Positions 25,493-34,432 of a DNA stretch of 64,000 nucleotides are shown piece by piece. Made by a program: the position numbers and the translations under genes. Origin of the DNA: Amycolatopsis dendrobii. GTDB lineage: Bacteria; Actinomycetota; Actinomycetes; Mycobacteriales; Pseudonocardiaceae. How positions within the stretch are numbered: position 1 is the stretch's first letter; each line of letters starts with the position of its first letter. The stretch is taken from positions 248,001-312,000 of the forward strand of contig NZ_JACGZW010000011.1 of the NCBI RefSeq assembly GCF_014145675.1, written 5' to 3'. Under the pieces are notes generated by a model that saw nothing but the letters and a program-made list of their open reading frames with translations, searched no databases and had not been told where the DNA came from.

Positions 25493-28400
25493 ATGTTCTC
25501 TGTGGCACAACCGACGACGCAGCTGAACGCGACGGAGCAGGACACTCTGGTCAAGCAGATCGGACTGGCCCTGCTGCGCGCCGCCCCGCGCGACTGGCGC
25601 AAAGTCTCCGCGGAGTACCGAGCCGTCGGCAGGTACCACGAGCTGACCGGCGAGATCGTGCTCGAGGACGGCTCCGCACAGGAATGGATCGCGACGCACG
25701 ACATCGCGACCCTGTTCGGGAGACTCCGCGCAGGCATGTACCGCGACGGCCGCGGCACCTGGTTCAACGCGCGCTACCAGCTGGACCACCCTTCGAGCTA
25801 CAACCTCGAATACAACCGCGACGAGCCGCAATGGCACCTCGCGCCGCCGCCCCAGGCGTACTCCGACGAGCTGCGCATGTTCCCGCGCACCGAGGAGAAC
25901 GTGCCCGAGTGGCTGATCCGCCGCATGTCCGGCCTCGGTCCCGAACAGCCCGGACCGCACTTCCGCATCGCCCGGATCTTCGACACCATCGGCCCGGCTG
26001 GCCGCCCGGTCATCAACCGTCCTGATCTGGACGTCGACGAGCAAGACCGGCTGCTGGACTATCTGGACCACGCCCCCGTCGTGGTCCAGGACCGCGGCTA
26101 CGACATCGACCGTCTCGCCCAGACTCCCGAAGCGACGGTCCCGGTCGCCTTCCACAGCGACGGCCACTGGATTTGGCCAGCCGCGGTGAACTTCTACCTC
26201 CGCACGTACGGCGTCTCGCCGGAAGCGGATCTGATCGAGCACATCCGGGCGAACGCGTTCCAGCTTCCGCAGGTGGACGAGCTGACCCTGCAGGGTGCGG
26301 CCGCGTACCTCACTCGCGGGAGCCAGACTCCGCAGCAACGCCCCGCTCCTGGCGGCGGTCCTGGTGGGCCTGGGGCGGGCGGGCCTGGGGCCGGTGGTCC
26401 TGGCGCTGGCGGGCCCGGTTCCGCCGGGCCCGGTTCCGGCGGTCCAGGCGCTGGCGGGCCCGGTTCCGGCGGTCTTGGTGGCCCGTCCGGCGCCGGCGCT
26501 GGCAGCCCCGGTGCCGGTGGTCCTGGCGCTGGCGGTCTCGGCTCTGGCGGTCCTGGCGCCGGTGGCCCTGGCGCGGGTGGTCCCGGCTCCGGCGGTCCTG
26601 GCGGTCCCGGTTCTGGTGGCCCCGGCGGCCCGGGCGCGGCTGGTGGGCCAGGCGGTACTGGAGTTCCGGGCAGCCCTGGCGGACCTAATGGTCCCGGCGG
26701 CGCAGGCAGTGCCGGCGGCCCTGGCACGGGCGGCCCGAACGGCGTCGGCGGACCTGGCTCCGGTGGCGCTGGCGGATTCGATGCCAACGGAACGGGATCC
26801 GGAGTCCCCAACGCAGACGCCCCCGGTTCCGGCTCTGGCGGCCCCAGCGCGGCCGGAGTCGGCGCAGCCGCCGCGGGACTCGGCGCAGCCGGTCTCGGAG
26901 CGGCCGCACTCGGCGCGGCAAGCGGCTCCGGCAGCCACGACAACTTCCGCCCTGCCGACGACTTCGCCGGCCCCGACTCCGGCAGGCCCGGCGGCCCCAG
27001 TGCCCCCGGCCCGGACCGACGCGGCCCAGCCGAAGAATTCGACAACCGCAACCCCAGTACTCCCGGCCGGCCGGACAGCCCCGACAGCTTCCACCCCGCC
27101 GACGAGTACGACAGGCCCGGTTCAGCCGCTGGCCCAGAAGGCACCTTCCACCCGGCAGACGACTTCAGCAGGCCCGGTTCAGACCGGCCAGAGGACACCT
27201 TCCACCAGGCTGACGAGTACGGCAGGCCTGGCCCAGCCGATCGGCCGGAGAGTGCCTTCCACCCGGCCGAGGAATTCAGCAGGCCCGGCGGACCGGACGC
27301 TCCCGGATCCAACGAGTTCGACTCGGCGGACGAGTTCGGCGGCCCCGGTCCCCGCAGGCCCGGCGGACCAGGTGCCCCCAGCGCCGACCGGCGCGGCCCA
27401 GCCGAAGAATTCGACAACCGCGACTCCGGCACGAGCGGCCGGCCGGACAGCTTCCGCCCGGCCGACGAATTCGGCGGTCCCGACGCAACGGACGGCCCCG
27501 GCTTCGCCGACCGCGGCGGCTCAGAAGACCACTTCGAGCCCGACCGCGGTGGCTCGGACCGGCGCGACAGGCCTGGTCAGCAGGGTGCCGCGGGCGGTCC
27601 CCAGGGCACGCGAGGCTCCGGACCGGACAGCCCTGGCGGGTCGCACGGACTGGGCGCAACAGCTGCGGCGGCAGGAGCAGCGGGAGTCGCGGGAGCCGCA
27701 GCGAGCGGCGCTCACTCCGAATCCGGCCACGCGCACGAGGCTGGTTACGACGAGCACCCCGACGCGTCCGGCTACGACGACCAGGCCCACGACGCTGCCG
27801 GTTATGCCGAGCACGGCTACGACCAGCAAGGCCACTCCGACGCTGCCTACGACCAGCACGGCCAGGCAGCCGGTTACCCGGAGGACTACGACCGGCAAGA
27901 CCACGGCGAAGGCCAGCGCGGCCACGCGGATGGTTACGACCAGCACGACGAGGGTTACGACGAGTCCGCCCACGACGGCTACCGCAACCCCGCACCGCAC
28001 GGCGACTACGACGACGCACCGCACGGCGGATACGAAGCCGAGTCGTACGACGACCAGCACGGGTACGAGGACGCCGCATCCCACGAGGCCGGTGCTTACG
28101 CCGAGCCGCACGGGTACGACGAAGCTGCCGGTCAGCACGGCCACGACGAAGCGGGCTACGACGAACCCGCGCACCACGTCGACGACCGCAACCGCGACGC
28201 GGCGGACTACGAAGCCCACGGGTACGACGACCACGCCGACGCGCACGGGAGCAAGGTCCCCGGCGTCGGCGCGTTCGAGCAGCCCGCTGCTCCGAACACG
28301 GAGGGCGGGCTGGTCGGCGCGGATGGCCTCATCGGTGCCGACGGGCTCATCGGCGCGGACAACTCCGCCGAAGAACCCGCCCCGAACCGGCACAACGCCG

Positions 28401-30187
28401 AGCCGGACACAGGTCGGCGCGGTGCGGCACCGGACGACAGCCGTCCTGGTGACCAGGAGGGTGGCCGTCGGCGAGCGCAGTCGGACGCCGAAGCGGACGA
28501 CAGCCGCCGGGAAGACGCGCGGCTGAACGCCGAGGACAGCGGACGGCGCGGTGCCGAACCCGGCAGCCAGGCCGAGCCCGCGGACGAGCACGGCAGTCAT
28601 GTCGGCGCAGCCGCGGCCGGAGTCGCCGCGGCCGGTGGGCTGGCCGCGGCCGGGCTCGCCGCCGCCGCGCACGGCCGGAGTCGCGAGAAGGAGGCCGAGG
28701 GTCGCCACGGCACCGCGCCGGAGCGTCCTGCGGAGCCGCCGTTCGAGCAGGACTTCGACGGCGCGCAGTACGACCGCTACGACGACGGCCACTACGACGA
28801 CGAAGACCACACCGACGTCCACCACGACCTCGTCCCCAGCCGCAACGGCGCCGGTCCGGGCCACCCGGCCGACGACGAGGACGACACGGACGTTCACCCG
28901 CCGGTCGACGCCGGGCACGACGAGCCGGTGCTCTTCACCCACGGCAACGAACCGTCCCGCGACGACGACGAGCAGCGTGCCGAACTGTTCACGCACTCCA
29001 GTGGTTACGAGGACGACAACCGCCGCGAGGCCGAGTACGACGCGGGCCCGCCGACCGCGATGATCATGCCGGGATCCGAGATCCCCGGCGGGCTCCCGGT
29101 GCCGGAGATGCCGGTGCCTCCGCCGTCCGGCGGGCGGCGCGCGGCTCGGGAGCAGGCCGAACCGGCTCCGGTCGCGCGGCGGGAACAGCCCGCTCAGCCG
29201 GAACTGGCCGAACTGCAGGCGAAGCTCGACGAGCTGAACGTGCCCGAGGCCGCGTACCGGCTCGGCGGCCCCACCGAACGCGGGTGGAGCGTCGAGCAGG
29301 TGGGCGAAGGCTGGCGCGTCGGCTGGTACGACGGCGAGCTGATCAACCCGGCGGTATTCGGCGACGCGGAGGACGCCGCGGCGTTCATGCTCGGCAAGGT
29401 GCTGCTGTACCCCGACGGGTACGTCGCGGCGGCAGCCCCCGCACCGGCTGAGCAGCCAGTCGCGGACGCGCCGAAGCCGCCGGTGGTGGCGACGTTGTCG
29501 CCGGAGGTCGCGACGGGTTCGTTCCCGGTCCGGCCGCGCGAGAACGTGCCGCCGCAGGAGCAGACCGCGTTCACGCCTGCCGATCAGCTGCTGGCCGACG
29601 ACGAACCGCCTGCCCGGCAGACCCCGCCGCCAGCCCCGCCGACGCAGGTCGCGGCACCGGTGAGCCCGCCGACCCAGGTGGCTCCCCCGGTCAGTGCCCC
29701 GCCGACGCAGATCGCCTCGCCGGTCAGCGCACCGCCCACCCAGGTCGCGCCGCCGGTCAGCCCGCCGCCTCGGCGGGAACCGCCGGTGCGGCGCGAGGAA
29801 CCGGTGCGCGCCAACGGAACCGGCGGCAGCGGGCAGTGGCCGATCGCGCCGCTGTCCGGGGAACCGCCGCTGACCCTGTTCCGCGGCAAGGAACTGCGCG
29901 AACTGCCCGCGGGCAGCGAACTGGACCGCTTCGGCGGTCCGAACGGCAACCTGACCTACGCGGCGGGCACCCCGTTCGAGGAGCGTTCGCTGGTCCCGGA
30001 GTGGGTGAACCGGCCCTACCACGTGTACCGCGTGCAGCGGCCGCTCGAAACGCTGGCCGGGGTCGCGATCCCGTGGTTCAACCAGCCGGGCGGCGGGTCG
30101 GCGTACCTGCTTCCGGCGAGTATCGAAGAACTGCTCGCCGAGGGCGACCTGATCGAACTCGACCCGGGCGAACCGCCGATCGACTGA
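25493..30187 (+). CDS. Giant low-complexity protein with C-terminal TNT (NAD+ glycohydrolase toxin) domain
   Basis: About 1564 residues. N-terminal globular part (1-270): LLRAAPRDWRKVSAEYRA then TWFNARYQLDHPSSYNLEYNRDEPQW, which resembles YezG/DUF600-type immunity folds, followed by FHSDGHWIWPAAVNFYLRTYG. Then a Gly/Pro tract (about 280-470), four FHPADEY-like repeats, two copies of RRGPAEEFDNR, a His/Tyr/Asp-rich tract (about 700-930), acidic linkers, and four PPTQVAPPVS-type repeats. A small ordered block (AAYRLGGPTERGWSVEQVG, near 1250) precedes the final 105 residues, a TNT domain: LDRFGGPNG, AGTPFEERSL, RPYHVYRV, PWFNQPGGG with the conserved Gln. Members of this family degrade NAD+. There is no signal peptide. 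Start: ATG 25493, or GTG 25502, where CAAAAT (25489) could be the -10 of a leaderless mRNA. Confidence 0.85.
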   Translation: MFSVAQPTTQLNATEQDTLVKQIGLALLRAAPRDWRKVSAEYRAVGRYHELTGEIVLEDGSAQEWIATHDIATLFGRLRAGMYRDGRGTWFNARYQLDHPSSYNLEYNRDEPQWHLAPPPQAYSDELRMFPRTEENVPEWLIRRMSGLGPEQPGPHFRIARIFDTIGPAGRPVINRPDLDVDEQDRLLDYLDHAPVVVQDRGYDIDRLAQTPEATVPVAFHSDGHWIWPAAVNFYLRTYGVSPEADLIEHIRANAFQLPQVDELTLQGAAAYLTRGSQTPQQRPAPGGGPGGPGAGGPGAGGPGAGGPGSAGPGSGGPGAGGPGSGGLGGPSGAGAGSPGAGGPGAGGLGSGGPGAGGPGAGGPGSGGPGGPGSGGPGGPGAAGGPGGTGVPGSPGGPNGPGGAGSAGGPGTGGPNGVGGPGSGGAGGFDANGTGSGVPNADAPGSGSGGPSAAGVGAAAAGLGAAGLGAAALGAASGSGSHDNFRPADDFAGPDSGRPGGPSAPGPDRRGPAEEFDNRNPSTPGRPDSPDSFHPADEYDRPGSAAGPEGTFHPADDFSRPGSDRPEDTFHQADEYGRPGPADRPESAFHPAEEFSRPGGPDAPGSNEFDSADEFGGPGPRRPGGPGAPSADRRGPAEEFDNRDSGTSGRPDSFRPADEFGGPDATDGPGFADRGGSEDHFEPDRGGSDRRDRPGQQGAAGGPQGTRGSGPDSPGGSHGLGATAAAAGAAGVAGAAASGAHSESGHAHEAGYDEHPDASGYDDQAHDAAGYAEHGYDQQGHSDAAYDQHGQAAGYPEDYDRQDHGEGQRGHADGYDQHDEGYDESAHDGYRNPAPHGDYDDAPHGGYEAESYDDQHGYEDAASHEAGAYAEPHGYDEAAGQHGHDEAGYDEPAHHVDDRNRDAADYEAHGYDDHADAHGSKVPGVGAFEQPAAPNTEGGLVGADGLIGADGLIGADNSAEEPAPNRHNAEPDTGRRGAAPDDSRPGDQEGGRRRAQSDAEADDSRREDARLNAEDSGRRGAEPGSQAEPADEHGSHVGAAAAGVAAAGGLAAAGLAAAAHGRSREKEAEGRHGTAPERPAEPPFEQDFDGAQYDRYDDGHYDDEDHTDVHHDLVPSRNGAGPGHPADDEDDTDVHPPVDAGHDEPVLFTHGNEPSRDDDEQRAELFTHSSGYEDDNRREAEYDAGPPTAMIMPGSEIPGGLPVPEMPVPPPSGGRRAAREQAEPAPVARREQPAQPELAELQAKLDELNVPEAAYRLGGPTERGWSVEQVGEGWRVGWYDGELINPAVFGDAEDAAAFMLGKVLLYPDGYVAAAAPAPAEQPVADAPKPPVVATLSPEVATGSFPVRPRENVPPQEQTAFTPADQLLADDEPPARQTPPPAPPTQVAAPVSPPTQVAPPVSAPPTQIASPVSAPPTQVAPPVSPPPRREPPVRREEPVRANGTGGSGQWPIAPLSGEPPLTLFRGKELRELPAGSELDRFGGPNGNLTYAAGTPFEERSLVPEWVNRPYHVYRVQRPLETLAGVAIPWFNQPGGGSAYLLPASIEELLAEGDLIELDPGEPPID

Positions 30188-30195
30188 CGACGCGG

Positions 30196-30230
30196 AAAAG
30201 GGGCGGGGCCAGCGAGCTTCGCCCCTTTTT
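30196..30230. terminator. Intrinsic terminator between convergent genes
   Basis: AAAAGGGGCG (30196-30205) pairs with CGCCCCTTTT (30220-30229), with T-rich and A-rich flanks on either strand. It follows the TNT gene and faces the convergent pentapeptide gene. Confidence 0.8.
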
Positions 30231-30246
30231 CGTGCCCGGAAGCGCG

Positions 30247-30834
30247 TTACTTGACGACCAGGCCATTGGCCGCGGCGAACGCCACCGCCAGTTCGACGTC
30301 CACGTACGCGCCGCGCAAGTCCGCCTGCACCAGCCCGTTCGCATCGACCGCCGCGCCGCGCAGGTCGGCTCCGGGAAACTTCGTGCCGATCATCCGGGAC
30401 CCGGACAGATCCGTGCCCCGCAGATCGGAATCCGTCAGATCCGCCTCGTTGAGGTTCACTTCCCGCATCCGCAGACCGGACAGGTCCAGTTTCCGCAGCC
30501 GGCCGCGTGCGAACGACGCCAGCGACAGATCGCATTCGGTCAGCGCGATCCCGGCGTACCGGCAGTCCACAAAGGACGAACCAAGCAACGAGCACGACGA
30601 CCATCGGCTGTCGGCGAGCACCGAACGGTCGAACGTGCAGGAGCGGAACGCCGACGCGTCGTGCCGCGAACCGGCGAGATCGACCTTGGTGAAGTCGCAG
30701 TTGTCGAAGGTGCAGCCGCGGGTGCGCAGATCGCGCAGGTCCGCTTCGGTGAAGTCGCAACCCACGAACTGGCGTTTTTCCCACCACTGGCCGGAAAGTC
30801 GTGCTTCGGTGTAGTCCTCGCCGGTCTCCGTCAC
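30247..30834 (-). CDS. Pentapeptide repeat protein (MfpA/Qnr-like)
   Basis: 195 residues of tandem A(D/N)LxX pentapeptides forming a right-handed beta-helix: CDFTEADLRDLRTRGCTFDNCDFTKVDL, and later VNLNEADLTDSDLRGTDLSGSRMIGTKFPGADLRGAAVD. MfpA and Qnr relatives mimic DNA and protect gyrase from fluoroquinolones, but many pentapeptide proteins have other roles. Size matches MfpA (183). Upstream is dnaE2 in the same direction, 90 bp away, so it could be the tail gene of the mutasome unit (inference). Confidence 0.87.
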   Translation of the reverse strand: MTETGEDYTEARLSGQWWEKRQFVGCDFTEADLRDLRTRGCTFDNCDFTKVDLAGSRHDASAFRSCTFDRSVLADSRWSSCSLLGSSFVDCRYAGIALTECDLSLASFARGRLRKLDLSGLRMREVNLNEADLTDSDLRGTDLSGSRMIGTKFPGADLRGAAVDANGLVQADLRGAYVDVELAVAFAAANGLVVK

Positions 30835-30924
30835 CCGGACAGGATGACATCAGCCCCGGCGCCGGCTTTTCGACGGGGTGGCTGCGAGCCGATGAAAGGC
30901 GTGTGTCCACGAACTGTCCGCCGG

Positions 30925-33900
30925 TCATCGGAAGTCCCGCGATTTCGTGGGGATCCGCAGCCTCAGCTGCTCCAGTTTCTGCGCGCGCACGCTCGCGACG
31001 CCGTCCGCTTTTTCGAGCACTCCGTGCACCAGCAGCGCCGCGCTGCCCCGCGCGATCCGGTGGAACCGTTGCCACAGCCCGAGTGTGCAGATCACGTTCA
31101 CCATGCCGGTTTCGTCCTCGATGTTCAGGAACGTGACTCCACCGGCAGTCGCCGGCCGCTGGCGGTGCGTGACCGCTCCCCCGACCAGCACTCGCTCCCC
31201 GTCGGACCGGTCCAGCAGCTGGTCGGCGGTGATGACCCCGAGCGCGTCGAGGCGGTCGCGGATGAACTCCGTCGGGTAGCTGTCCGGCGAGATCCCGGTG
31301 GCCCAGACATCCGCGGCGGCGACGTCGAGCCCGTCCATTCCGGGCAGCATCGGCGCGTCCACGCCGACTCCGGTGCCGGGCAGTTTCTCCGGCCGGTCCT
31401 GCGCGACCGCGCCCGCGGACCACAACGCCTGCCGCCGATCCGGACCGAACGCGCTGAACGCGCCCGCGGTGGCCAGTGCTTCCAGCTGCGGTGTGGTGAG
31501 CCGGACGCGCCTGCCGAGGTCGGACATGCTCTCGTACCGGCCGTTCGCCTGCCGCTCCGCCACGATCTCCTTGGCCAGCGTTTCGCCGATCATCCGGACG
31601 GTGCTGAGCCCGCCGCGTACCGCGTGGAGTTTTCCGTTGTCCGGCAACGCTTCCAAGGTCGCGTGCGGGAGACTCAGGTTGATGTCCGGGCCGAGCGTGG
31701 GGACGCCGTGCCGGCGCGCGTCCGCCACCAGCGACTGCGGCGAGTAGAACCCCATCGGCTGCGCTCGCAACAGGCCAGCGCAGAACGCGTCGGGGTGGTA
31801 GTGCTTGAAGTACGCGCTCGCGAACACCAGATGCGCGAAGCTCAGCGCATGGCTTTCCGGGAAGCCGAAGTTGGCGAAGGCCTTGAGCTTCTGGAAGATT
31901 TTCTCCGCCAGCTCCGCGTCCACCTTGTTGGCGATGGCTCCGTCGAGGAACCGCTTGTGCAGCCGTTCCATCTTCCGCTGCGACCGTTTCGACCCCATCG
32001 CGTGCCGAAGCTGGTCGGCCTCGGCCGGGGTGAAGTTCGCGACGTCCAGGGCGATCTGCATCATCTGCTCCTGAAACAGCGGCACTCCCAGCGTTTTCTC
32101 CAGCGCTTTCTCCAGCAGCGGGTGGTCGTAATCCCACTTCTCGCGCCCTTGCTTGCGGCGGATGTACGGGTGCACCGAACCGCCTTGGATCGGACCGGGG
32201 CGGATCAACGCGACTTCCACGGCCAGATCGTAGAATTTCGTCGGCCGCAACCGCGGCAACGTCGCCAGCTGGGCCCGGCTTTCCACCTGGAACACGCCGA
32301 TCGCGTCGGCGCGGCAGAGCATCTCGTAGATGTTCTCGTCGGTGAGGTCCAGCTCGGCGAGATCGATCTCCTCGCCCTTGTATTCCTTGACCAGGTCGAG
32401 CATGTAGTGCAACGCGGAAAGCATGCCGAGCCCGAGCAGATCGAACTTCACCAGCCCGACCGCGGCGCAATCCTCCTTCTCCCACTGCAGAACGCTGCGG
32501 TTTTCCATCCGCGCCCATTCGACCGGGCACACCTGGCTCACCGGTTCCCGGCACATCACCATGCCGCCGGAGTGGATGCCGAGGTGCCGCGGGAAGTCTT
32601 CGAGGGCGAAGGCGAGCTGCACGACGTCGTTCGGGATGTCGTGGTCGTGGTCCTTTTCCGTGCTGCGCAAAGCACCCCAGCGGTCGATTTGCTTGCTCCA
32701 CGCGTCTTGCTGTCCCGGCGAGTAGCCGAGCGCCCTGGCGGCGTCGCGGATCGCCGAGCGGGCGCGGTAGGTGATCACGTTCGCCACTTGTGCGGCGTTG
32801 AGCCTGCCGTGTTTGCCGTAGACGTACTGGATCGCCTCCTCGCGCCGGTCGGACTCGATGTCGATGTCGATGTCCGGATAGCCGTCTCGGTCAGGCGCGA
32901 GGAACCGTTCGAAGAGCAGGTGGTACTCGATGGGATCGACCTTGGTGATCTCAAGCGCGTAGCAGACCGCCGAGTTGGCCGCGGAACCCCTTCCCTGGCA
33001 CAGAATGTCGTTCTCCCGGCAGAATCGCGCGATGTCCCAGACGATCAGGAAGTACCCGGGGAACTCGAGTTTCTCGATCACCTCCATCTCGTGCTTGATC
33101 TGCTGCCAGGCCTTGTCCGCGTGGTCCTTGCCCGAGTAGCGCTTCTCGAAGCCCTTCTTGACGAGGTTTCGCAGGTGCGTGGTCTCGGTCTCGCCGTCCG
33201 GCACGTCGAACGGCGGCAGCTCCGGCGCGAGCAGCTTCAGCGGGAAAGCGCATTCCATGCCCAGCAAGGCCGATCGCTGCACCGCGCCTGGGTACCGCTG
33301 GAAAATCTCCGCCATTTCATTGCCAGAGCGCAAGAACGCGGCGGCGTCGCCGGGCAGCCAGCCTTCCAGGTCGTCGATGCTGCGCCGGGCGCGGATGGCG
33401 GCGACGGCGTCCGCGAGCCGGCCTCGTTCCGGGCGAGCGTAATGCGCGGCGGTGGTCGCGACGGTGGGCAGCTTGAGTTCGCCGGCCATCTCGGTCAGCA
33501 GGTCGTTGTGCGTGCTGTCGAGCGGCTGGCCGTGGTCGATCAATTCGACGTAGACCTGGGTTTGGCCGAAGAGGTCGACGAGCCGGCGCAGTTCGGCGAA
33601 CGCGGCGTCCGGGCCTTCGCGCACCAACGCCGAACGCACGGATCCCTTGCGGCAGCCGGTAAGCACCGCGCATTTTCCCGCGACTTCCTCCGCCACCGCG
33701 GACAAGTCGTAGATCGGGCGGCCTTTTTCGGCTCGCTCCGCGTCTTCGTCTTCGTGGCCGCGCAACTGTCCGGCGGTGATCGCGCGGCACAAGCTGCGGT
33801 AGCCGTCGCTGCCTCGGGCCAGCAGCAGGAGATGTTCGCCTTCGGGGTCGGCGACGCCGTTTTGCGGCGCGGACAGCCCGAAGCTCAGCTCGGTGCCGAA

Positions 33901-34257
33901 TACCGTTGCGACGCCTAGCTCTTTGGCCGCTTCGGCGAATCGGACCACCCCGTACATGCCGTCGTGATCGGTGAGCGCGATCGCGTCGAGCCGCAAGCGC
34001 GCGGCTTCCTCCACCAGTTCCTCGGGGTGGCTGGCGCCGTCGAGGAAACTGAAGTTGGAGTGGCAGTGCAGTTCGGCGTACGCCACTCGCGGCCCGGCTT
34101 CCAGGTCGCTGCGCGGCGGCGGGATGTCGGCGGGGCGGCGGTACGCCTCGCGTTTGCGTCCCCACGCGGGACTGTCGCCGTGGTCGCCGGGCGGCATCCC
34201 GCCCGACAGCGCCCGCGCGAGGTCCTTCCACGGGACCGGCGGGTTGTTCCAGCCCAT
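30925..34257 (-). CDS. dnaE2: Error-prone DNA polymerase DnaE2
   Basis: C-family translesion polymerase (ImuC), catalytic part of the ImuA'-ImuB-DnaE2 mutasome that performs SOS mutagenesis. 1110 residues. A DnaE2-type N-terminal extension precedes the PHP domain (YAELHCHSNFSFLDGASHPEELVEEA, TDHDGMYGVV). The polymerase core holds PDIDIDIESDRREE with catalytic Asp residues and the YPGYF-type LEFPGYFLIVWDI region; the C-terminus has an OB fold (VLVGGAVTHRQRPATAGGVTFLNIEDETG). Its ATG is two bases after a small ORF stop. Confidence 0.97.
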   Translation of the reverse strand: MGWNNPPVPWKDLARALSGGMPPGDHGDSPAWGRKREAYRRPADIPPPRSDLEAGPRVAYAELHCHSNFSFLDGASHPEELVEEAARLRLDAIALTDHDGMYGVVRFAEAAKELGVATVFGTELSFGLSAPQNGVADPEGEHLLLLARGSDGYRSLCRAITAGQLRGHEDEDAERAEKGRPIYDLSAVAEEVAGKCAVLTGCRKGSVRSALVREGPDAAFAELRRLVDLFGQTQVYVELIDHGQPLDSTHNDLLTEMAGELKLPTVATTAAHYARPERGRLADAVAAIRARRSIDDLEGWLPGDAAAFLRSGNEMAEIFQRYPGAVQRSALLGMECAFPLKLLAPELPPFDVPDGETETTHLRNLVKKGFEKRYSGKDHADKAWQQIKHEMEVIEKLEFPGYFLIVWDIARFCRENDILCQGRGSAANSAVCYALEITKVDPIEYHLLFERFLAPDRDGYPDIDIDIESDRREEAIQYVYGKHGRLNAAQVANVITYRARSAIRDAARALGYSPGQQDAWSKQIDRWGALRSTEKDHDHDIPNDVVQLAFALEDFPRHLGIHSGGMVMCREPVSQVCPVEWARMENRSVLQWEKEDCAAVGLVKFDLLGLGMLSALHYMLDLVKEYKGEEIDLAELDLTDENIYEMLCRADAIGVFQVESRAQLATLPRLRPTKFYDLAVEVALIRPGPIQGGSVHPYIRRKQGREKWDYDHPLLEKALEKTLGVPLFQEQMMQIALDVANFTPAEADQLRHAMGSKRSQRKMERLHKRFLDGAIANKVDAELAEKIFQKLKAFANFGFPESHALSFAHLVFASAYFKHYHPDAFCAGLLRAQPMGFYSPQSLVADARRHGVPTLGPDINLSLPHATLEALPDNGKLHAVRGGLSTVRMIGETLAKEIVAERQANGRYESMSDLGRRVRLTTPQLEALATAGAFSAFGPDRRQALWSAGAVAQDRPEKLPGTGVGVDAPMLPGMDGLDVAAADVWATGISPDSYPTEFIRDRLDALGVITADQLLDRSDGERVLVGGAVTHRQRPATAGGVTFLNIEDETGMVNVICTLGLWQRFHRIARGSAALLVHGVLEKADGVASVRAQKLEQLRLRIPTKSRDFR

Positions 34258-34259
34258 CG

Positions 34260-34382
34260 TCAGTCCATCCGGGTCTCAGGCGATCGACGGGGTTCCGGGA
34301 TCAGCAGCGCGACCGGCACCGGGTCGAACGGGCACGGCGGTTCGGCCGGGACACGGGGCACCGGCAGGTCGTGGTCCATCAT
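34260..34382 (-). CDS. Small proline-rich ORF between imuB and dnaE2
   Basis: 40 residues starting MMDHDLPVPRVPAEPPCPFD and ending just two bases before the dnaE2 ATG, so dnaE2 translation may be coupled to it. A plausible ribosome binding site (GAAAGGA) lies about nine bases before the ATG at 34382. An upstream in-frame start at 34460 would overlap imuB. The sequence is Pro-rich without a recognisable domain. It may be a real coupling peptide or a chance frame. Confidence 0.45.
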   Translation of the reverse strand: MMDHDLPVPRVPAEPPCPFDPVPVALLIPEPRRSPETRMD

Positions 34383-34432
34383 GTGCGCATTCCTTTCGTT
34401 TTCTCCACCGGTTTTCGGTTTTCCCGGCCGGT

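Noticed and set aside
27521..32701. A 1726-residue minus-strand ORF across the TNT gene and dnaE2
   Set aside because: Shadow frame: it runs antisense through the TNT gene and in another frame through dnaE2, both clearly real, and shows no domain.
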